Of a stretch of DNA of 64,000 nucleotides, positions 58,798 through 64,000 are shown piece by piece. The stretch lies in contig NZ_CAJXYK010000022.1 in the NCBI RefSeq assembly GCF_913063425.1, positions 24,562 through 88,561 of the forward strand, in the 5' to 3' direction. This DNA comes from an uncultured Thiohalocapsa sp. Lineage in GTDB: Bacteria; Pseudomonadota; Gammaproteobacteria; Chromatiales; Chromatiaceae. The notes under the pieces were generated by a model, which was not told the origin of the DNA, made no database searches, and saw only the letters and a program-made list of their open reading frames with translations. The position numbers were made by a program, and so were the translations under genes. How positions within the stretch are numbered: position 1 is the first letter of the stretch; each line of letters begins with the position of its first letter.

Positions 58798-60111
58798 ATG
58801 TCTGATCCGATCCGCGCCTGCTACGAGGCGGTGCACTATCCGGCGCTGACGCACCCGCAGCTGCATCCGGCACGGCTCCTTGCCAGCGCCCGGCTCTGGG
58901 GCCTCGATCCGCCGCCCGCCGCCCGGGCCCGGATGCTCGACCTCGGCTGCGGCACCGGGGCGCAGCTGCGCTGGGTCGCACAGAGCCTCCCCGGCAGCCG
59001 GTGCCTCGGCGTCGACCTTGCGGAGACCCAGATTCGGGAGGCGCGACGACGCGCCGCCGGCATCGACAACCTGCGCTTCGCGTGCGCCGACCTGACCGGG
59101 CTGGATCTCGGCGACCAGGTGTTCGACCTCATCATCGCGCACGGGGTGCTGACCTGGGTCCCGGACGCGGTCAAGGATGCCCTGTTCGCCACCGTCGCCC
59201 GCCACCTGGCACCCGGCGGCGTCGCCATGGTCTCCTACAACTGCCTGCCCGGCGCCCAGCTCCGCGAGGCCCTGCGCATGCTGATGCAGATGGAGCAGGA
59301 GCGGCTCGGGCTCGCCCCGGGCGATGTCGGCGCCGCCGCAGCCATGCTGGAGGTGCTGGACACCGGCATGGACGGGCTGGACCTGCCCCATGCGGACCTG
59401 CTGCGCCAGCAGCTGCTTCGGCTGCGGGCCAAGCCGCCGGACCTGCTGCGCCACGACGAGCTCGACCCGGTCTACGAGCCCCTGTACCTGCTGGAGGCGC
59501 TCCAGCTCGCCCGCGGCCACAGCCTGGCCTATGTCGCGGACACGGACCTGCTCGCGGACTGGCTGGCGTGTTATCCGCAGAGCTGCCGGCAGGCCTTTGC
59601 GCGGCCGGACATGGACCGTTTCCGGGCGCTCCAGTACGCGGACTTTCTGGCCAATCGCGCCTTTCGCCACAGCCTCTTCTGCCGCGCCGAGGCAGCCGGT
59701 GCTGTCCCCGCCGCGCCGGACCCGGCCCGGGTGCCGCCGCTGTCTCTGCGCTCTTACCTTGAGCCCATCGACACCGGCGCACGGCCCGGCGCAGCCCGCA
59801 TCGCCTTTCGCACCCGCGCCGGCTGCCCGGTGGACGCAAACCGCGCTGCGCTGTTGCAGAGCCAAGCGGACCAGGGCACCCAGACCAGGGAGGTCGGCGT
59901 CAAGGACGCGCGCATGCAGGCGTTGCTGCTGCGCTGCGCCGAGCGCTGCCCCGGCGCCGCGCACATCGGGGGACTCCTGAACGAGGCCGATGGGGTTGGA
60001 GGTGCCGCCGACACCGACACGGCGCTGTGCAGCGGGCTCCTGCGGCTGGCCTCGAAGGGCATGATCGAGCTGTGCGACGGCCCCTGCCCGGCGCCGCCGG
60101 ACCCCGATTGA
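58798..60111 (+). CDS. SAM-dependent methyltransferase with regulatory domain
   Basis: A 437-residue protein. The N-terminal half is a class I methyltransferase (MLDLGCGTGAQLRWV at about 46-60, GVDLAETQIREAR, DLTGLDLGDQVFDLIIAHGVLTWVPD, LAPGGVAMVSYN). It continues into the methyltransferase-regulatory domain (about 200-310, with LARGHSLAYVADTDLLADW and RFRALQYADFLANRAFRHSLFCR), found in rickettsial protein-lysine methyltransferases and many uncharacterised homologues. A short C-terminal winged-helix-like segment follows. Target unknown. It converges with the urease operon. Confidence 0.83.
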   Translation: MSDPIRACYEAVHYPALTHPQLHPARLLASARLWGLDPPPAARARMLDLGCGTGAQLRWVAQSLPGSRCLGVDLAETQIREARRRAAGIDNLRFACADLTGLDLGDQVFDLIIAHGVLTWVPDAVKDALFATVARHLAPGGVAMVSYNCLPGAQLREALRMLMQMEQERLGLAPGDVGAAAAMLEVLDTGMDGLDLPHADLLRQQLLRLRAKPPDLLRHDELDPVYEPLYLLEALQLARGHSLAYVADTDLLADWLACYPQSCRQAFARPDMDRFRALQYADFLANRAFRHSLFCRAEAAGAVPAAPDPARVPPLSLRSYLEPIDTGARPGAARIAFRTRAGCPVDANRAALLQSQADQGTQTREVGVKDARMQALLLRCAERCPGAAHIGGLLNEADGVGGAADTDTALCSGLLRLASKGMIELCDGPCPAPPDPD

Positions 60112-60189
60112 GCGCCGGCGGTCGCGATCCTGCCCGAACCGGCCGGTCCCCGCCGGGGTCAGGGTGATGGCGGCGCCCGCCCAGGCTGA

Positions 60190-60813
<624 letters not shown>

Positions 60814-60848
60814 GGGTCGGGATTGATAACCAGAAACACTCAGGGGCA

Positions 60849-61553
60849 CTAGGACCGGAACAGCCGCGTGTACTGGCGCTCGTGGCAGGCGCTCGCAATG
60901 GCCAGCGCCGGGCTCGAGGCACCGATGTCATCGTCGCCCAAGCCGCGCGCCAGGTCCACCGCGGCCGGAATCTGCCCGGCGATGCGCATCAGCACCCGCT
61001 GCCCGTCGCTCTGCCCCAGGGGCACCAGCTTCACCGCTGCGAGCACCAGGTTCTCGGCCCAGGCGAAGGCGAGACCGCCCAGCGCCTCGGCCACCGGGAT
61101 CTGCCAGCGCACGGCGGCGAAGGCGAAGCCCGCGGTCTGGCTGGGCGCCAGCAGGTCCCGCCAGTCGGCGCTGCCCGGCAGGTCCCAGGCGCGCAGCAAG
61201 TCCGCCATGGCCCGCCCGCGCTGGCCCTCCTCGGCGCGCAGCTCGCTGGTCTCCCGGGCCGCCAGCAGCAGGTGCGTCCATTGCGCGAGGCCGTCGCGGT
61301 CGTCGGCCGCCACCGCAGCCATCATGCGGGCGGCGACGGGCAGGTCCAGATGGGCCAGGGTGGCGTTGAGCTCGCCCATGAGCCAGTGCTCCGTGGCGGC
61401 CGCATCGGCCACCCAGCCCGCCTCCACGGCCCATTCCAGGGCCTGGGAATAGGTGAAGGCCCCCACCGGCAGCGACGGGCTCACCAGGTGCAGGAGCCGC
61501 AGCAGTGCAGGCGACAGCAGCGGCCCGCCGCCCTCAGTCGTGGCCGTGTCCAT
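60849..61553 (-). CDS. ureF: Urease accessory protein UreF
   Basis: A 234-residue all-helical protein that binds UreD/H and UreG in the urease activation complex. It has [29 protein letters not shown] at the N-terminus and [44 protein letters not shown] near the C-terminus, diagnostic for UreF. The ATG at 61553 overlaps the 3' end of ureE by 20 bases; longer in-frame starts run into the ureE histidine repeat and are unlikely. Confidence 0.95.
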   Translation of the reverse strand: MDTATTEGGGPLLSPALLRLLHLVSPSLPVGAFTYSQALEWAVEAGWVADAAATEHWLMGELNATLAHLDLPVAARMMAAVAADDRDGLAQWTHLLLAARETSELRAEEGQRGRAMADLLRAWDLPGSADWRDLLAPSQTAGFAFAAVRWQIPVAEALGGLAFAWAENLVLAAVKLVPLGQSDGQRVLMRIAGQIPAAVDLARGLGDDDIGASSPALAIASACHERQYTRLFRS

Positions 61554-62079
61554 GATCGTGCCCCTGATCGTGCGCATGCTCGTGCGCATGCTCGTGCGCA
61601 TGCTCGTGCGCATGCCCGTGGTGCGCGTGCGCCTGGCTGGAAGCGCCGCCGTAGGCCCCGGGCTCCGGCGCGAACGGGGCCTCGATCTGCGTCACCCTCA
61701 GCCCAAGACCCGCCACCATGGCGTCCAGCACATGGTCGTGCAGCCAGCTGAGCCGCCCGGGCTCGATCTGCAGCGCCACATGGCGGTTGCCCAGGTGATA
61801 GCAGGCGCGGGCCAGCAACAGCGGATCAGGGCTCTCGGCGCAGGACAGCGGCTCGGCTGCGGCGACGATGCGCACCACCAGGCCGTCGTCGGCGCCCAGC
61901 AGGTCACCGTCGCGCAGCACCTCGCCGCGCGGCAGCAGGATGCCCGCCTCGCCGCCGTCGTCCAACCGGATACGCTGGCGGGAGCGCTGGCGCTGATCCA
62001 GCGTCAGGTGCGCGGTGGCGGTCGCCTCGCTTGATTTGGGCAGACGCCGCGTCAGCATCGGCACGCCACCGTCAGTCAT
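61534..62079 (-). CDS. ureE: Urease nickel metallochaperone UreE with His-rich tail
   Basis: A 181-residue nickel carrier for urease. The N-terminal UreE domain has TLDQRQRSRQRIRLDDGGEAGILLPRGEVLRDGDLL and the C-terminal domain ACYHLGNRHVALQIEPGRLSWLHDHVLDAMV, with the dimer-interface metal His. The tail is a long His/Ala/Glu run (HGHAHEHAHEHAHEHAHDQG) that binds extra Ni. Its ATG overlaps the stop of the upstream hepT-like gene by eight bases, so the toxin-antitoxin module is joined to ureE. An alternative start at 62058 is possible. Confidence 0.93.
   Translation of the reverse strand: MTDGGVPMLTRRLPKSSEATATAHLTLDQRQRSRQRIRLDDGGEAGILLPRGEVLRDGDLLGADDGLVVRIVAAAEPLSCAESPDPLLLARACYHLGNRHVALQIEPGRLSWLHDHVLDAMVAGLGLRVTQIEAPFAPEPGAYGGASSQAHAHHGHAHEHAHEHAHEHAHDQGHDHGHGHD
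61572..61619 (+). repeat. 12-bp tandem repeat encoding the UreE His tail
   Basis: Four units of GCGCATGCTCGT (last unit GCGCATGCCCGT) give HEHA repeats in ureE on the minus strand. The unit is a multiple of three, so copy-number changes keep the frame. Confidence 0.85.
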
Positions 62080-62497
62080 TGGCGGTCTGCTCCAGACGTG
62101 CGCGGACGGCGGCCACATACCCGAGCAAATCGTCCAGATGGTGCTCGACGACATCCCGCGCCGCCGCCGGATCGACCGCCTGATAGCCATACACCAGAAT
62201 GTTGCGGAAGCCGTCCATGTCGCTCAGCACTGTGCCAAGCGCCCTGGGGACCCAGCCGGCGCGGACCAGCAGCTCGAACAGGGCGCGGTTGCTCTCGGGC
62301 TCGCCCAGTCGATCATCGGAGACGATGTGCGAGCCGACATCCAGGGCCGCCTGGATCGCCACCTGCAGCGTGTGCTCCACGAAGCGCTCTTCGCGCAGAT
62401 CATGCTCGATGCGCGCCGGCTCGGCGAGACGGCGCAGATCCGCGACGCAGGTCTCGATGAAGGCCAGCTTCTTGCGCACGAGATCCGCGTCGGTCAT
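62072..62497 (-). CDS. HepT-like (DUF86) HEPN toxin family protein with altered active-site motif
   Basis: A 141-residue all-helical HEPN-fold protein of the HepT/DUF86 family, RNases that act as toxins. It has the usual layout: VRKKLAFIETCVADLRRL, EHTLQVAIQAALDVGSHIV, NRALFELLVRAGWVP and the C-terminal HHLDDLLGYV. The RX4HXY active site appears as RNILVYGY at residues 98-105, so the catalytic His is Tyr103. The stop overlaps the ureE ATG by eight bases and the start overlaps the mntA-like stop by four (ATGA). The HepT-MntA pair is known as a type VII toxin-antitoxin in which MntA AMPylates the Tyr of HepT. Confidence 0.82.
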   Translation of the reverse strand: MTDADLVRKKLAFIETCVADLRRLAEPARIEHDLREERFVEHTLQVAIQAALDVGSHIVSDDRLGEPESNRALFELLVRAGWVPRALGTVLSDMDGFRNILVYGYQAVDPAAARDVVEHHLDDLLGYVAAVRARLEQTAND

Positions 62498-62901
62498 CGG
62501 CCCACCTCGTCGCGCGCACGGCGATAGCGCTCCAGGTGGGGCAGCAGGTCGAAGTACTCGTTGCGGGCGCGGACCTCGAAGCGGATGCGCGCAGAGCGGT
62601 CCCGTTCCAGCAGCAGCACCCCGTCGCGCAGCACCCGGTGCACCAGGTCGACCGGTGCGCGGTTCAGCACCACCAGGTCCACGCGCCGACCGCCCAGGGC
62701 ACCCGTGAGCCGATCCGCGAGGTCCAGATGCAGCCCCGCCAGGGTCCGCGGCGGGTCATCGTGGAACAGCACGGCGACATCCACGTCGCTGCCCGGCCGG
62801 TCCTCGCCGCGGGCGGCACTGCCGAACAGGTAGGCGCAGCACAGATCCGCGCCCTCGCGTTGCAGTGCCCCGGTGAGTCGGACAACCAACTCGGGATCCA
62901 T
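62494..62901 (-). CDS. MntA-like nucleotidyltransferase antitoxin family protein
   Basis: A 135-residue minimal nucleotidyltransferase (NTP_transf_2). The core reads YLFGSAARGEDRPGSDVDVAV, with Gly27-Ser28, ten residues, Asp39-x-Asp41, i.e. the complete GSX10DXD active site that binds ATP and Mg, and a third-acid region RRVDLVVLNRAP. Such proteins AMPylate HepT partners. GAGGA lies about 5 bases before ATG 62901. It starts 34 bases after ureC and ends within the hepT-like start codon. The tail has an Arg-rich, acidic end. Confidence 0.85.
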   Translation of the reverse strand: MDPELVVRLTGALQREGADLCCAYLFGSAARGEDRPGSDVDVAVLFHDDPPRTLAGLHLDLADRLTGALGGRRVDLVVLNRAPVDLVHRVLRDGVLLLERDRSARIRFEVRARNEYFDLLPHLERYRRARDEVGR

Positions 62902-62907
62902 GGCGTC

Positions 62908-62935
62908 CTCAGCCCTAAGCCCTAAGCCCTGAGCC
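62908..62935 (+). repeat. Heptanucleotide tandem tract (CTAAGCC type) between ureC and mntA
   Basis: Four 7-base units: CTCAGCC, CTAAGCC, CTAAGCC, CTGAGCC. They fill nearly all of the 34-base gap between ureC and the mntA-like gene. The tract is on the transcript of the operon. Confidence 0.75.
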
Positions 62936-64000
62936 CTAAAACAGAAAGTACCGCTGCGCCATCGGCAGCACGTCCGCCGGCTCGCAGGTGAGCAGCCGGC
63001 CGTCGGCGCGCACCTGGTAGGTCTGCGGGTCCACGTCGATGTTGGGCTGCCAGGCGTTGTGGATCATGTCCGCCTTGGTGACGTGGCGGACATCCCGGGT
63101 GACACCGATGAGGCGCTTCAGGTCCAGCTTCTGTGCCACCGCGTCCTGCATGGCCCAGCCGGAGACGAAGGTCATGCAGGTCTCGCCCACGGCGCGCCCG
63201 TGGGCGGCGAACATGGGCCGGTAATGCACGGGCTGCGGGGTGGGGATGGAGGCGTTCGGGTCGCCCATGGCGGCACCGGCGATGAGGCCGCCCTTCAGGA
63301 TCAGGCTCGGCTTGGTACCGAAGAAGGCCGGGCGCCAGAGCACCAGGTCCGCGAGCTTGCCCACCTCGATGCTGCCCACCTCGTGGGCGATGCCGTGGGT
63401 GATGGCGGGGTTGATGGTGTACTTGGCCACATAACGCCTGGCGCGGGCGTTGTCGTGCTCGGCGGGGTCGCCGAGCCCATCCGGCGATGACAGGCTGCCG
63501 AACTGCACCTTCATTTTGTGCGCCGTCTGCCAGGTGCGGGTGATGACCTCGCCCACCCGGCCCATGGCCTGGGAGTCCGAGGCGATCATGCTGAAGGCGC
63601 CCAAGTCGTGCAGGATGTCCTCGGCGGCGATGGTCTCCCGGCGGATGCGGGACTCCGCAAAGGCCACGTCCTCCGGGATGGACGGCGACAGGTGATGGCA
63701 GACCATCAGCATGTCGAGATGCTCGTCCACGGTGTTCACCGTATAAGGCCGGGTCGGGTTGGTGGACGACGGCAGCACATTGGCCAGGCCCGCGGCCTTG
63801 ATGATGTCCGGCGCATGGCCGCCGCCGGCGCCCTCGGTGTGGTAGGTGTGGATGCAGCGGTCCTTGAAGGCGGCGATGGTGTCCTCGACGAAGCCGGACT
63901 CGTTCAGGGTGTCCGTGTGGATGGCCACCTGCACGTCCATCTTCTCGGCCACGCCCAGGCAGCAGTCGATGGCGGCCGGCGTGGTGCCCCAGTCCTCGTG
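62936..64000 (-). CDS. ureC: Urease alpha subunit UreC, C-terminal 354 residues (runs off right edge)
   Basis: The catalytic subunit of urease, which hydrolyses urea to ammonia and carbamate with two nickel ions. The visible part, about 60 per cent of a usual 570-residue protein, begins [11 protein letters not shown] and holds [32 protein letters not shown] (nickel and catalytic His), MVCHHL (flap Cys-His), [13 protein letters not shown] (catalytic Asp), then [22 protein letters not shown] and the end [11 protein letters not shown]. The nickel-bridging Lys lies outside the window. In most operons ureE or ureB/A would flank it; here an mntA/hepT pair follows ureC. Confidence 0.97.
   Translation of the reverse strand, partial: HEDWGTTPAAIDCCLGVAEKMDVQVAIHTDTLNESGFVEDTIAAFKDRCIHTYHTEGAGGGHAPDIIKAAGLANVLPSSTNPTRPYTVNTVDEHLDMLMVCHHLSPSIPEDVAFAESRIRRETIAAEDILHDLGAFSMIASDSQAMGRVGEVITRTWQTAHKMKVQFGSLSSPDGLGDPAEHDNARARRYVAKYTINPAITHGIAHEVGSIEVGKLADLVLWRPAFFGTKPSLILKGGLIAGAAMGDPNASIPTPQPVHYRPMFAAHGRAVGETCMTFVSGWAMQDAVAQKLDLKRLIGVTRDVRHVTKADMIHNAWQPNIDVDPQTYQVRADGRLLTCEPADVLPMAQRYFLF

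Noticed and set aside
61554..61613. Upstream in-frame start for ureF (Met-Arg-Thr-Ser repeats)
   Set aside because: The extension is just the antisense-phase reading of the ureE His-repeat and is not in UreF homologues.

Overview
The window is GC-rich DNA (strong G/C bias at third codon positions) from a gammaproteobacterium. The gene content fits a Chromatiales/Ectothiorhodospiraceae-type, sulfur-oxidising, nitrogen-fixing, salt-tolerant organism: nifU-nifS behind a NifA/sigma-54-type promoter, a sulfide:quinone-oxidoreductase-family enzyme, a BCCT compatible-solute transporter, an MscS channel and a urease operon. The evidence is gene content and gene order only. I see no photosynthesis genes and do not name a species.

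Layout. 0-6 kb: the N-terminal part of a secreted protein, an OsmC-family protein, an operon of cytochrome b561 and an exo/endonuclease-phosphatase-family protein, and the operon methyltransferase-trmO-membrane protein. 6-11.3 kb: rpe-gph-trpE, an order shared with pseudomonads, then a convergent FHA-domain gene. 11.3-18 kb: a decayed stretch, rpoH with two recognisable promoters and a terminator, a lone efflux membrane-fusion protein, a Cys-rich secreted protein and a di-heme cytochrome c peroxidase. 18-21.5 kb: nifU-nifS, a 30-bp hairpin tandem array and a 66-aa gene. 22-30.5 kb: accessory genes (2OG oxygenase, HAD phosphatase, sulfatase with divergent AraC regulator, DMT exporter, a formylglycine-generating-enzyme fragment, an AAA-ATPase/PD-(D/E)XK protein). 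30.6-39.7 kb (minus strand): the translation/RNA cluster rimP-nusA-infB-rbfA-truB-rpsO-pnp, complete and in canonical order. 40-47.5 kb: SprT-like, TerB-like, HdeD-like, agmatine deiminase, a BCCT transporter, an FKBP-like/methyltransferase fusion and an L,D-transpeptidase. 47.6-57.8 kb: the SQR-family gene with two small downstream ORFs, a FIST sensor with a hybrid histidine kinase, MscS, HIRAN, AI-2E-type permease and yidD. 58-64 kb: a broken surface protein, a methyltransferase with a regulatory domain, and the urease operon (ureC partial, then ureE, ureF, ureG).

The most unusual local arrangement is a HepT/MntA-type toxin-antitoxin pair sitting inside the urease operon between ureC and ureE, joined to its neighbours by short overlaps. 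The HepT has Tyr in place of the RX4HXY histidine. Many intergenic spacers carry repeats: five copies of a two-hairpin element, a 30-bp array made of the same kind of hairpin, at least five heptanucleotide tracts, and three copies of a GTATA..GTCCCCG motif. Several spacers hold gene remnants (DUF29, YpfJ, FGE).
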